Assembly (NCBI RefSeq): GCF_022750545.1
Contig: NZ_PUIC01000001.1
Location: 248,001-312,000 of the forward strand
Direction of reading: 5' to 3'
From: Caulobacter sp. CCUG 60055
GTDB lineage: Bacteria > Pseudomonadota > Alphaproteobacteria > Caulobacterales > Caulobacteraceae
Length of the DNA stretch: 64,000 nucleotides
Shown: positions 39,590 through 47,615 of the stretch, in pieces
Layout of the letters: every line of letters begins with the position of its first letter
Numbering within the stretch: position 1 is the first letter of the stretch
Program-made: the position numbers and the translations under genes
The notes under the pieces: model-generated
What the model saw: the letters and a program-made list of their open reading frames with translations, nothing else
Told to the model about the DNA's origin: nothing
Database searches by the model: none

Positions 39590-40923
39590 GCGAAAAGTTC
39601 ATAGATCGGCGTCCGGCGGTCCAGACCGCCCTCGTCGTCCATCCCGCCCGCGCCAGAGAGGCGGCCTTGCGCGATCCGCGTGCGCGGCTCGACGAGGCCG
39701 TCGGTCTGGCCCAGGCGCTCGACCTGAAGATCGAGGTGGCCGAGCTTGCGCCGCTGCGCGCCGCCATGCCGGCGACCCTGTTCGGCCGCGGCAAGGTCGA
39801 GGCCCTCGGCGCCTTGGCCGAACAGATCGGGGCCGACGTGGTGGTGGTCGACGACCAGTTGACGCCGGTGCAGCAGCGCAATCTCGAGAAGGCCTGGAGC
39901 GCCAAGGTCATCGACCGCACCGGCCTGATCCTCGAGATCTTCGCCCGGCGCGCCCGCACGCGGGAAGGGCGGCTGCAGGTCGAGCTGGCCAGGCTGGACT
40001 ATGAACGCTCGCGCCTGGTGCGGACCTGGACCCACCTGGAGCGCCAGCGCGGCGGCCTGGGCAAGACCGGCGGTCCCGGCGAAACCCAGATCGAGCTCGA
40101 CCGGCGCCTGATCGCCGAACGCATCGCCAAGCTCAAGCGCGAGCTGGTCGAGGTCCGGCGCACGCGCGGCCTGCATCGTTCGGCCCGCAAGAAGGCGCCT
40201 TATCCGACCATCGCGCTGGTGGGGTACACCAACGCCGGCAAGTCCACCCTGTTCAACCGCCTGACCGCCGCCGAGGTCGAGGCCAAGGACATGTTGTTCG
40301 CCACCCTCGACCCGACCCTGCGCACGGTGAGGCTGCCCGACGGGCGGCCCGCCATCCTGTCCGACACCGTCGGCTTCATCTCGGACCTGCCGCACGAGCT
40401 GGTCGAGGCTTTCCGCGCCACTCTGGAAGAGGTGCAGGAGGCCGACATCATCCTGCACGTGCGCGACATCGCCGGCCCCGACAGCCGCGCCCAGGCCGCC
40501 GATGTCGAGGCGGTGCTGGAGCAGATCGGCGCCGGCAAGGACAGCGGCCGCAAGATCGTCGAGGTCTGGAACAAGATCGACCTGCTGCCCGAGGAGGAGC
40601 AGGGCCCGACCATGGCCCGGGCGATCCGCACCCTGGACGCGGGCGACGCGCCGGCGATGGCGGTTTCGGCCGTCACCGGCGAGGGCGTCGAGCGCCTGCT
40701 GCGCCTGCTGGCCGGCATGGTCGATGACGATGCGGCGGTCGAGGCGCGGCTGTCGGCCGGCGACGGCCAGGCGCTGGCCTGGCTCTACCGCAACGGCCGC
40801 GTGGTCTCGCGCGGCGAGGACGAGGACGGCGGCGTGCTGGTGTCGGTGCGGCTGGACCGTCAGGCCCTGGGCCGCTTCGAGCGTCAGTTCCCGCAAGCCC
40901 TGCTGCGCGAAGCCGCCGAATAG
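39586..40923 (+). CDS. hflX: GTPase HflX
   Basis: A 445-residue ribosome-associated GTPase that splits or rescues stalled ribosomes. An N-terminal HflX domain ([43 protein letters not shown]) and coiled coil ([20 protein letters not shown], then [14 protein letters not shown]) precede the G domain: G1 [10 protein letters not shown]3 [11 protein letters not shown]4 NKID. It starts at TTG overlapping the hfq stop by 4 bases, the standard hfq-hflX coupling. It converges on mazG. Confidence 0.96.
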   Translation: MSEKFIDRRPAVQTALVVHPARAREAALRDPRARLDEAVGLAQALDLKIEVAELAPLRAAMPATLFGRGKVEALGALAEQIGADVVVVDDQLTPVQQRNLEKAWSAKVIDRTGLILEIFARRARTREGRLQVELARLDYERSRLVRTWTHLERQRGGLGKTGGPGETQIELDRRLIAERIAKLKRELVEVRRTRGLHRSARKKAPYPTIALVGYTNAGKSTLFNRLTAAEVEAKDMLFATLDPTLRTVRLPDGRPAILSDTVGFISDLPHELVEAFRATLEEVQEADIILHVRDIAGPDSRAQAADVEAVLEQIGAGKDSGRKIVEVWNKIDLLPEEEQGPTMARAIRTLDAGDAPAMAVSAVTGEGVERLLRLLAGMVDDDAAVEARLSAGDGQALAWLYRNGRVVSRGEDEDGGVLVSVRLDRQALGRFERQFPQALLREAAE

Positions 40924-40942
40924 CCGGCGACTGGCCGTCCGG

Positions 40943-41752
40943 TCAGGCCTTCTCGGCGACCTTGGCGGCGTCCCAGAGCCGGTCCATCTCGGCCAGGTCC
41001 GATTGGTCCGGCGAGCGGCCTTGCGCCGCCAGGCTGCGCTCGATGAAGGCGAAGCGGCGGGCGAACTTGGCGTTGGTCGCGCGCAGGGCGTCCTCGGGCT
41101 CGACGTCGAGCTTGCGGGCCAGGTTGGCGCACACGAACAAGAGGTCGCCAAGCTCCTCGCGGGCCTTGGCCCGATCGCCGGCGTCGATCTCGGCCTGCAG
41201 TTCGCCCAGCTCCTCGTGCAGCTTCTCGATGACCTTGGCCGGGGTCGGCCAGTCGAAGCCGACGCGGGCCGCCCGCTTGGTCAGCTTCACGGCGCGGGTG
41301 AGGGCGGGCAGGCCGGCGGGAACGTCGTCCAGCAGGCTGGCCGCGCGTCCCTTGGCGGCGCGCTCGTCAGCCTTGATGACTTCCCAGGCCTCGGTCTGCT
41401 CGGCGGAATCGCGGTGGACGGCGTCGCCGAACACGTGCGGGTGACGGCGGACCATCTTGTCGTTGATCGCCCGCGCCACGTCGGCGAAGTCGAACGCGCC
41501 CCGCTCCTCGGCCATGCGCGCGTGGAACACCACCTGCAGGAGCAGGTCGCCCAGCTCTTCCCTGAGGTCGCGCAGATCGTCGCGCTCGATGGCGTCGGCG
41601 ACCTCGTATGCTTCCTCGATGGTGTAGGGCGCTATGGTGGCGAAGGTCTGCTCCAGGTCCCATGGGCAGCCGCCGGCCGGGTCGCGCAGCCGCGCCATGA
41701 TCTCCAGGAGCTGGAACAGCGGGTGGTCATTCGGCGGGGGCGTTGAGGGCAT
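40943..41752 (-). CDS. mazG: Nucleoside triphosphate pyrophosphohydrolase MazG
   Basis: A 269-residue two-domain MazG. The N-terminal module has LRDPAGGCPWDLEQT, EEAYEVADAIE and REELGDLLLQVVFHARMAEE (metal-binding ExxE..ExxD); the C-terminal module repeats KLHEELGELQAEI and EELGDLLFVCANLAR. It hydrolyses NTPs/dNTPs to monophosphates, clearing aberrant nucleotides. It overlaps the end of the upstream... neighbouring GPH transporter gene by 26 bases (the transporter is 5' on the same strand), so the two are co-transcribed. Converges with hflX. Confidence 0.95.
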   Translation of the reverse strand: MPSTPPPNDHPLFQLLEIMARLRDPAGGCPWDLEQTFATIAPYTIEEAYEVADAIERDDLRDLREELGDLLLQVVFHARMAEERGAFDFADVARAINDKMVRRHPHVFGDAVHRDSAEQTEAWEVIKADERAAKGRAASLLDDVPAGLPALTRAVKLTKRAARVGFDWPTPAKVIEKLHEELGELQAEIDAGDRAKAREELGDLLFVCANLARKLDVEPEDALRATNAKFARRFAFIERSLAAQGRSPDQSDLAEMDRLWDAAKVAEKA

Positions 41753-43133
41753 CGGCGACCGGCGGCGGGACGGGTTTCTGGGACGGCGGAGCGGCGTCCC
41801 GCTCCGCCAGCCGCGCCCGGATCTCGGCGTGGCGCGCTTCGGTCAGGGGATAGCCCACCATGACCCACGCCGCCAAGAGGCCCAGCAGTCCGGGCGCGGC
41901 CGCGTACAGCACCTGCAAGCCCAGAAGGCCGGTCTGGGTGGTGGCGGCCGGGTTGTGGGAATCGAAGCCCATGGCGCCCAGGACGATGAAGCTGGCCACG
42001 GCCAGGGCCTGGCTGACCTTCACCGTGCCGGTGAGGATGGCGTAGAGCAGGCCGGTGCGGTCGACGCCCGTGCGCAGCCGCTCCTCGTCGCCGACGTCGG
42101 CCAGCATGGCCCGCAGCAGGAACGGCGCCGCCGAATAGGGCAGGCCGGCGAAGATCAGGAACGGCGTGGCCAGCCAGAAATCGTGCTGGGGCAGCACGAC
42201 CACGGCGAACTGCGCCACGGCGTAGACCACCGACGAGGCGATCAGGACCACGTGCTTGCCGAACCGCTGGGAGAGCTTGACCCATATCGGGGCGCCGACG
42301 ATGGCGGCGACGAAATAGACCAGCAGCAACGCCTCCGCCGTCCCCTTGGGGAAGCCCTTGGCCTGCTCGAAATAGAAGAAGAACAGCGAACCCGCCACCG
42401 CCGGCGCCAGGCCGAGCAGGAGGTCGGCGACCAGGATGCGCAGGACGGCCGGGCAGGCGAACAGGGCGAAATAGTCGCCCAGGCCGGCCTGCGCGCCATG
42501 GTCGGCCCGCGCTATGCGAGGCTCCGGCACGAAGCGCAGGGCGAGGGCCAGCATGACCGGCAGGGTGACGATGATGAACCAGCCCATGGCCTGGACGCCG
42601 CCCATCCGCCCCGTCAGGGCCGGGACGTGGTTGAGCAGCACGGGCAGCAGCAGCACCAGGATCATGCCGACGACGTTGCCGGTCTGCCAGAACGCGTAGA
42701 CGCGCGAACGCTGGTTGTAGTCGGTGGAAAGGGTCGAGCCCCAGGCGATGTGGGACAGGACGCAGATCGAATAGCCGATATAGGCGGTGATCAGCCAGAA
42801 CCACAGATAGGCCGGACCGACCCCGGGCTCGGCCATGAACAGCATGTAGACGGCGACCAGGACCAGCGGCGCGCCGATGGCCAGCCAGGGCTTGAAGCGG
42901 CCGATCCGCCAGTGCGTGCGGTCGAGGACCGCGCCGAACAGCGGGTCGAAGGCGATGTCGATCAGCCGGACCAGCAGGAACGCCCAGCCGACCATGCCGA
43001 TGTCGAGGCCCAGCGTGGCCGTGTAGTGGTTGGGGAGATACACCACCAGGGGCAGGCCCAGGGCCGCCAGCGGCAGGGACGGACCGGCGAACGCGGCCAA
43101 GGTTGTTCGGCTGCGGCTGGTCGCCTGGGCCAT
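41727..43133 (-). CDS. GPH-family (MelB-like) sugar:cation symporter
   Basis: A 468-residue transporter of the major facilitator superfamily with about 12 membrane helices. Family signs: LPNHYTATLGLDIGMVGWAF, RLIDIAFDPLFGAVLDRT (the Asp-rich helix typical of MelB/GPH carriers), RIGRFKPWLAIGAP and WGSTLSTDYNQRSRVYAF. Such proteins import glycosides, pentosides or hexuronides with Na+ or H+; the substrate here is unknown. GGAGG lies 7 bases before the chosen ATG. Its 3' end overlaps mazG by 26 bases. Confidence 0.85.
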   Translation of the reverse strand: MAQATSRSRTTLAAFAGPSLPLAALGLPLVVYLPNHYTATLGLDIGMVGWAFLLVRLIDIAFDPLFGAVLDRTHWRIGRFKPWLAIGAPLVLVAVYMLFMAEPGVGPAYLWFWLITAYIGYSICVLSHIAWGSTLSTDYNQRSRVYAFWQTGNVVGMILVLLLPVLLNHVPALTGRMGGVQAMGWFIIVTLPVMLALALRFVPEPRIARADHGAQAGLGDYFALFACPAVLRILVADLLLGLAPAVAGSLFFFYFEQAKGFPKGTAEALLLVYFVAAIVGAPIWVKLSQRFGKHVVLIASSVVYAVAQFAVVVLPQHDFWLATPFLIFAGLPYSAAPFLLRAMLADVGDEERLRTGVDRTGLLYAILTGTVKVSQALAVASFIVLGAMGFDSHNPAATTQTGLLGLQVLYAAAPGLLGLLAAWVMVGYPLTEARHAEIRARLAERDAAPPSQKPVPPPVADALNAPAE

Positions 43134-43240
43134 GGGGTCGCCTCCACGCACTTTCTTACACGCCGTCCTGTCAGCCGGACGGTTTCCTCATCCTGCCCTG
43201 TCGCGCCCCGGCCTCGTCAAGTGAACAATGGTCAGAATCG

Positions 43241-43777
43241 TCAGCGCGTGGCCGGACGGTTCGGCAGCTCGCCCCGCGCAAGGCGCCCGGCGAACATGTC
43301 GAAGGCCTGTTCGGCGTCGGACCAGGTGGTGGTGGCGAACTGGTTTCGCAGGTCGGATTCGTACCAGCGATAGTTGATCGGGATGTCGCCGTTCGGCGTG
43401 ACCAGACGTCCGGTGATGGTCGCCCCGCCGAGGCTGCGGCTCATCATCGACAGGCCCGCCTTGCGGCCGAGCTGGGCGAAGGTCGGGCGGCTCGGCTTGG
43501 CGTCGCTGATGACCAGCTCCAGCTTGCCGCCGTCGGGCGCGAGCCGGCCCGAGCGGTTCAGGGCGCCGGTCACCGACTTCTTCAGATCTTCGGACAGGTA
43601 GCCGAATTCGCGGGCGCCGTAGTCGTCGGCTTGCTTCTGCAGGCCGGGGCCGATGACGATGTCGATGCTCGAAACCGGCGGCGCGGGCGCGTCGGCGGCC
43701 GAGGCCGGCAGGACGCCGAGAGTGATCGCGCCCGCCGAGAAGGCGGCCGCGGCGAGGAGAGAAACAGTGCGGCGCAT
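43241..43777 (-). CDS. Secreted protein of unknown function
   Basis: A 178-residue protein with a clear Sec signal peptide (MRRTVSLLAAAAFSAGAITL, then GVLPASAADA with an ASA cleavage site). The mature part (about 148 residues) has no Cys and no motif I can name: SIDIVIGPGLQKQADDYGAR, then a KKSVTGALNRSGRL segment, LELVISDAKPSRPTFAQLGR, GGATITGRLVTPNGDIPINY and TTWSDAEQAFDMFAGRLARG. The pattern (small amphipathic strands, an Asn/Gly-rich turn) suggests a periplasmic, perhaps lipoprotein-like, beta-sandwich, with distant resemblance to DUF3313/DUF4410-type proteins. GGAGG precedes the ATG. It is monocistronic. Confidence 0.78.
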   Translation of the reverse strand: MRRTVSLLAAAAFSAGAITLGVLPASAADAPAPPVSSIDIVIGPGLQKQADDYGAREFGYLSEDLKKSVTGALNRSGRLAPDGGKLELVISDAKPSRPTFAQLGRKAGLSMMSRSLGGATITGRLVTPNGDIPINYRWYESDLRNQFATTTWSDAEQAFDMFAGRLARGELPNRPATR

Positions 43778-43950
43778 GGGAACCTCCATCCTTGTCGCCG
43801 CCTAAGATGGGGATCGCCGTCGCGTTCGTCCACGGGGATCGGACGGGTTCCGGGCGGCGCGACGCTTGACCTTGCGGCGCCTGAATTTGTCTTGGACTCG
43901 GGATTTGCGCCCGCCTATGCGTCGATGACCGCCACGCCGCGAGACCGAAC

Positions 43951-45114
43951 ATGAACGGCCGGACCGACCAGAGTTTTCCCGAGATCCGCGAAGCCGTCCG
44001 CAAGCTGTGCGCCGGCTTTCCGGGAGAGTACTGGCGGGCCCATGACCGTGACCGCGCCTATCCGGCCGAGTTCGTCCAGACCCTGACCCGCGAAGGGTTC
44101 CTGTCGGTCCTGATCCCGGAGGCCTATGGCGGTTCGGGCCTGGGCCTGGGCGCGGCGACGGCCGTGCTCGAGGAGATCCACCGGTCGGGCTGCAACGGCG
44201 GCGCCTGCCACGCGCAGATGTACACCATGGGCACCATCCTCAAGCACGGCTCGGCCGAGCAGAAGGCGCGCTACCTGCCGGCGGTGGCCAGCGGCGACCT
44301 GCGCCTGCAGGCGTTTGGGGTCACCGAGCCGACCAGCGGCACCGACACCTCCCGCATCCGCACCTTCGCCCGCCGCGACGGCGACGCCTATGTCGTCAAC
44401 GGCCAGAAGATCTGGATCAGCCGGGCCGAGCATTCGGACCTGATGGTGCTGCTCTGCCGCACCACGCCGCGCGACGAGGCGGCCAAGCCCTCGGACGGGA
44501 TGAGCGTGCTGCTGGTCGACATGCGCGAGGCGCTGGGGAACGGCCTGACCATCCGCCCGATCCGCACCATGCTGAACCACGCCACCACCGAGCTGTTCTT
44601 CGACAACCTGCGGGTGCCGGCCGAGAACCTGATCGGCGTCGAGGGCAAGGGCTTCAAGTACATCCTCGACGGCATGAACGCCGAGCGCATCCTGATCGCC
44701 GCCGAGTGCATCGGCGACGGCCGGTTCTTCATCGACCGCGCCAGCGCCTACGCCAGGGAGCGCGAGGTGTTCGGCCGGCCGATCGGCGAGAACCAGGGCG
44801 TGCAGTTCCCGATCGCCCGCGCCTACGCCCAGGTGACGGCGGCTTCGCTGATGGTCGACCACGCCGCGGCGCTGTTCGACGCCGGCCAGCCCTGCGGCTC
44901 GGAGGCGAACATGGCCAAGATGCTGGCCTCGGAGGCGTCGTGGGCGGCGGCGGACATGTGCGTCCAGACCCACGGCGGCTTCGGCTTCGCCGAGGAATAC
45001 GACATCGAGCGCAAGTTCCGCGAGACGCGGCTCTATCAGGTGGCGCCGATCTCGACCAACCTGATCCTCAGCCACGTGGCCACCCACGTGCTTGGTCTGC
45101 CCAAATCGTTCTGA
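43951..45114 (+). CDS. Acyl-CoA dehydrogenase
   Basis: A 387-residue FAD enzyme that makes trans-2-enoyl-CoA. The domains are in the normal order: N-terminal helical (ETLTREGFL... PEAYGGSGLGLG), beta domain with AFGVTEPTSGTDTSRIRTFA and KIWISRAEHSDLM, and a C-terminal helical part with LDGMNAERILIAAECIGDG, REVFGRPIGENQGVQFPIA and QTHGGFGFAEEYDIERKFRE, the last giving the FAD/QTHGG contact. The substrate chain length is not readable; it resembles short/medium or branched-chain enzymes of alphaproteobacteria. It is monocistronic, converging on tcyN. Confidence 0.93.
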   Translation: MNGRTDQSFPEIREAVRKLCAGFPGEYWRAHDRDRAYPAEFVQTLTREGFLSVLIPEAYGGSGLGLGAATAVLEEIHRSGCNGGACHAQMYTMGTILKHGSAEQKARYLPAVASGDLRLQAFGVTEPTSGTDTSRIRTFARRDGDAYVVNGQKIWISRAEHSDLMVLLCRTTPRDEAAKPSDGMSVLLVDMREALGNGLTIRPIRTMLNHATTELFFDNLRVPAENLIGVEGKGFKYILDGMNAERILIAAECIGDGRFFIDRASAYAREREVFGRPIGENQGVQFPIARAYAQVTAASLMVDHAAALFDAGQPCGSEANMAKMLASEASWAAADMCVQTHGGFGFAEEYDIERKFRETRLYQVAPISTNLILSHVATHVLGLPKSF

Positions 45115-45121
45115 GCCGCGC

Positions 45122-45856
45122 TCAGGCGGCGCGCATCTTGCTGAGGAAGCGGCGCGCCCGTTCGGTGGACGGGGCGTCGAACAACGCCTTGGCCGGTCCC
45201 TGCTCGATGATCGCGCCGCTGTCCATGAACAGGGCCCGGTCGGCGACGTCGCGGGCGAAGTCCATCTGGTGGGTGACGATCATCAGGGTGCGCCGCTCGG
45301 CGGCCAGGTCGCGGATCACGCCCAGCACCTCGCCGACCAGTTCGGGGTCGAGGGCCGAGGTGGGCTCGTCGAACAGGATGACTTCCGGCTCCATCGCCAG
45401 GGCGCGGGCGATGGCGCAGCGCTGCTGCTGGCCGCCCGACAGCTCGCGCGGATAGGCGTCGGCGCGCTCGGCCAGCCCGACCTTGGCCAGCAGGGCCATG
45501 GCCTTCTCGCGCGCCGCGGCGGGGCGTTCGCGCCGCACCGTGACCGGCCCCTCCATGACGTTCTGCACCGCCGTGCGATGGGGGAAGAGGTTGAAGCCCT
45601 GGAAGACGAAGCCGACCCGGCCGCCGAGGGCGCGGGCCAGGGGCGTGCGGCCGCCGGCCTCGACGCCCGCCACCCGCAGCGCGCCGCCGTCCAGCGGCTC
45701 CAGCCCCGCGAGGCAGCGGAGCAGGGTGCTCTTGCCCGAGCCGCTGGGGCCGATCAGGGCGACGACCTCGCCCTCGGCGACGGACAGGTCGACGCCGTCG
45801 AGGATGACGGTCTCGCCGAAGCGCTTGATCAGGCCGCTGGCCTCGACGGCGTTCAT
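45122..45856 (-). CDS. tcyN: Cystine-type amino-acid ABC transporter ATPase
   Basis: A 244-residue ATPase of the polar amino acid (GlnQ/TcyN) class. Walker A GPSGSGKST, Q-loop VFQGFNLFPHRTAVQNV, signature LSGGQQQRCAIARAL, Walker B VILFDEPTSALDP, and switch His in IVTHQMDFARDV. It powers import by the TcyL permease. The ATG overlaps the tcyL stop (ATGA). Order on the complement strand is tcyJ-tcyL-tcyN, as in E. coli yecC/yecS/fliY. The specificity assignment rests mainly on TcyL and TcyJ. Confidence 0.92.
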   Translation of the reverse strand: MNAVEASGLIKRFGETVILDGVDLSVAEGEVVALIGPSGSGKSTLLRCLAGLEPLDGGALRVAGVEAGGRTPLARALGGRVGFVFQGFNLFPHRTAVQNVMEGPVTVRRERPAAAREKAMALLAKVGLAERADAYPRELSGGQQQRCAIARALAMEPEVILFDEPTSALDPELVGEVLGVIRDLAAERRTLMIVTHQMDFARDVADRALFMDSGAIIEQGPAKALFDAPSTERARRFLSKMRAA

Positions 45857-46512
45857 CGGCGTCCCTCCGCCACGCGGCGCTCGACCAGTCCCTGCACGGC
45901 GGCGAGGGCGGTCGACAGCACCCAGTAGATCGCAGCCGCCGCCAGATACATGGCGAAGATCTCGAAGGTCCGCGCGGTGATCAACTGCGCCTGCCGGAAC
46001 AGTTCGGGCACCTGGATGGTGGCGGCCAGCGAGGTGTCCTTGACCAGGCCGATGAAGCTGTTGCCCAGGGGCGGGGCCGCCGTGCGCAGGGCCTGGGGCA
46101 GGATGATCCGCAGCAGGGCCTGGCGCCGGCTCATGCCCAGCACCGCCGCCGCCTCCCATTGGCCCTTGTCGATGGCGCCGATGGCGCCGCGCAGGATTTC
46201 GGACGAATAGGCCGCCACGCTCAGCGTGAAGCCGATCACCGCCGAGACCAGCGGCCCGAGCTCGATCCCGAACTGCGGCAGGCCGTAATAGATCAGGAAC
46301 AGTTGCACCAGCAGCGGCGTGCCGCGGATCGCCGAGACGTAGGCGCGGGCCGGCCAGCGCAGGGCGGCGAGGGGCGACAGCCGCATCAGCGCCAGGACGA
46401 AGCCGAAACCCAGCCCCAGCACCATCGCCGAGATGCTGATCAGCACGGTGTAGCCGCAACCCTTGAGCAGCAGCGGCGCGGACTGGCCGATCAGGCGGAG
46501 GGCGTCGTCCAT
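45853..46512 (-). CDS. tcyL: Cystine-type amino-acid ABC transporter permease
   Basis: A 219-residue inner-membrane permease of the HisM/GlnP family. It strongly resembles E. coli YecS/TcyL: LLLKGCGYTVLISISAMVLG, LALMRLSPLAALRWPARAYV, IRGTPLLVQLFLIYYGLPQF, IDKGQWEAAAVLGMSRRQAL (EAA loop that contacts the ATPase) and VKDTSLAATIQVPELFRQAQ. About five membrane helices. It starts 3 bases downstream of tcyJ and overlaps tcyN by 4 bases. Confidence 0.93.
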   Translation of the reverse strand: MDDALRLIGQSAPLLLKGCGYTVLISISAMVLGLGFGFVLALMRLSPLAALRWPARAYVSAIRGTPLLVQLFLIYYGLPQFGIELGPLVSAVIGFTLSVAAYSSEILRGAIGAIDKGQWEAAAVLGMSRRQALLRIILPQALRTAAPPLGNSFIGLVKDTSLAATIQVPELFRQAQLITARTFEIFAMYLAAAAIYWVLSTALAAVQGLVERRVAEGRR

Positions 46513-46515
46513 CGG

Positions 46516-47292
46516 TCAGCGGGTCGCGTCGACGCCGAACCACTTGACCGACAGGGCGGGCAGTTCGCCCGAGCGGCGCATGGCCCAGATGGCCTGGTCG
46601 ACGGCGGCCTTGAGGGCGGGGTCCTTGCGGAAGACCACGCCGGCGCCCTGGGCGGCGAACGGGACCCCGGCGGCGATGAACGGCTCGCCCGATCGCTTGA
46701 CGAAATCGGCGGCCACGAGCCGGTCGTTCAGCACGGCGTCGATGCGCCCGGCCTTGAGGTCCTGGTACTTGGTGGGATCGTCGTCATAGGTGCGCACCAC
46801 GACCTGCGGCGCATTGGCCCGCAGCCACTGCTCGTAATTGGTGCCGAGGCCGACGCCGACCTTCTTGCCGGCGAGGTCGGCGGGGCGGGAGATGTCGCGG
46901 CGGTCGTCGCGGGTGATGATCTGGATGCCCGACACCGTATAGGGCTCGGAGAAATCGTATTTCTTCCGCCGTTCGTCGGTGATGGTGATCTGGTTGATCA
47001 CCACGTCGACGCGTCCCGCCTCCAGGGCGCCGAGCAGGCCGGCGAAGGGCGTGGGCTTGAATTCGGCCTCGACGCCCATCTGGCGGGCCAGGGCCCGGGC
47101 GAAATCGACCTCGAAGCCGTCGAGCCTGCCGGCGGCGTCCTGATAGCTGAACGGCGGATAGGTGCCCTCGATCCCGACCCGCAGCGCGCCCGACTTGCGG
47201 ATGCGCTCCAGGGTCGAGGCCGGCTTGGCCTGGCAGGCGGCGACGAGGGCCGACAGGCCGATCAGGATTTCGCGACGGTCGGGAACGCGCAT
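46516..47292 (-). CDS. tcyJ: Cystine-binding protein (lipoprotein) of the ABC importer
   Basis: A 258-residue SBP_bac_3 protein. The start MRVPDRREILIGLSALVAAC gives a lipoprotein-type signal (VAAC). The mature part has IRKSGALRVGIEGTYPPFSY, LDGFEVDFARALARQMGVEA, DPTKYQDLKAGRIDAVLNDR and the C-terminal LSVKWFGVD, all close to E. coli FliY/TcyJ. In the periplasm it binds cystine (diaminopimelate is also bound by FliY). The frame stays open 67 codons upstream but without family features. First gene of the tcyJLN operon. Confidence 0.93.
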   Translation of the reverse strand: MRVPDRREILIGLSALVAACQAKPASTLERIRKSGALRVGIEGTYPPFSYQDAAGRLDGFEVDFARALARQMGVEAEFKPTPFAGLLGALEAGRVDVVINQITITDERRKKYDFSEPYTVSGIQIITRDDRRDISRPADLAGKKVGVGLGTNYEQWLRANAPQVVVRTYDDDPTKYQDLKAGRIDAVLNDRLVAADFVKRSGEPFIAAGVPFAAQGAGVVFRKDPALKAAVDQAIWAMRRSGELPALSVKWFGVDATR

Positions 47293-47615
47293 GATCTCTT
47301 CGTGAACTGCTTCGCGGAGCAGTTCTATACGTCCTGACCGCCGGCGCCAGCGCAACGGCGAAACAGCGGGCTCCGTCGTAATTCCGTCGTATCTTGCGGC
47401 GCAGCATGTTTCTGCCCGCCAGGTCTTGACAGCATCCGGCGGGCCGGTCATTTGGCCGACGTCGGCGGATCGCTGGTCGGCCGACGCCTTCACGGAAACT
47501 CAAGACCCATGCCTAGCGACAGTAGTCGACAGAGAGCGCCGCTGAGGGCGTCCGTTCGGGCCTAGTTTCCAAGGCTCGCGCGTGACGGCCGCAGCGGCTG
47601 GACACAAGGTGAGCC
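47293..47615. other. Divergent intergenic region with a dyad between two ABC-transporter operons
   Basis: This 323-base stretch separates tcyJ (leftward) from the double-permease gene (rightward). It contains GGCCGAC and GTCGGCC as 7-base arms 15 bases apart (47454-47482), with an internal 12-base palindrome GCCGACGTCGGC (47455-47466) and a 10-base palindrome GTCGGCCGAC (47476-47485). A TTGACA hexamer lies at 47426-47431, without a good -10 at 17 bases. No gene was recognised in it. It probably holds both promoters and an operator. Confidence 0.45.

Noticed and set aside
43103-43954. Plus-strand frame across 43.1-43.95 kb
   Set aside because: It overlaps the secreted-protein gene antisense and shows no signal, domain or ribosome-binding site.
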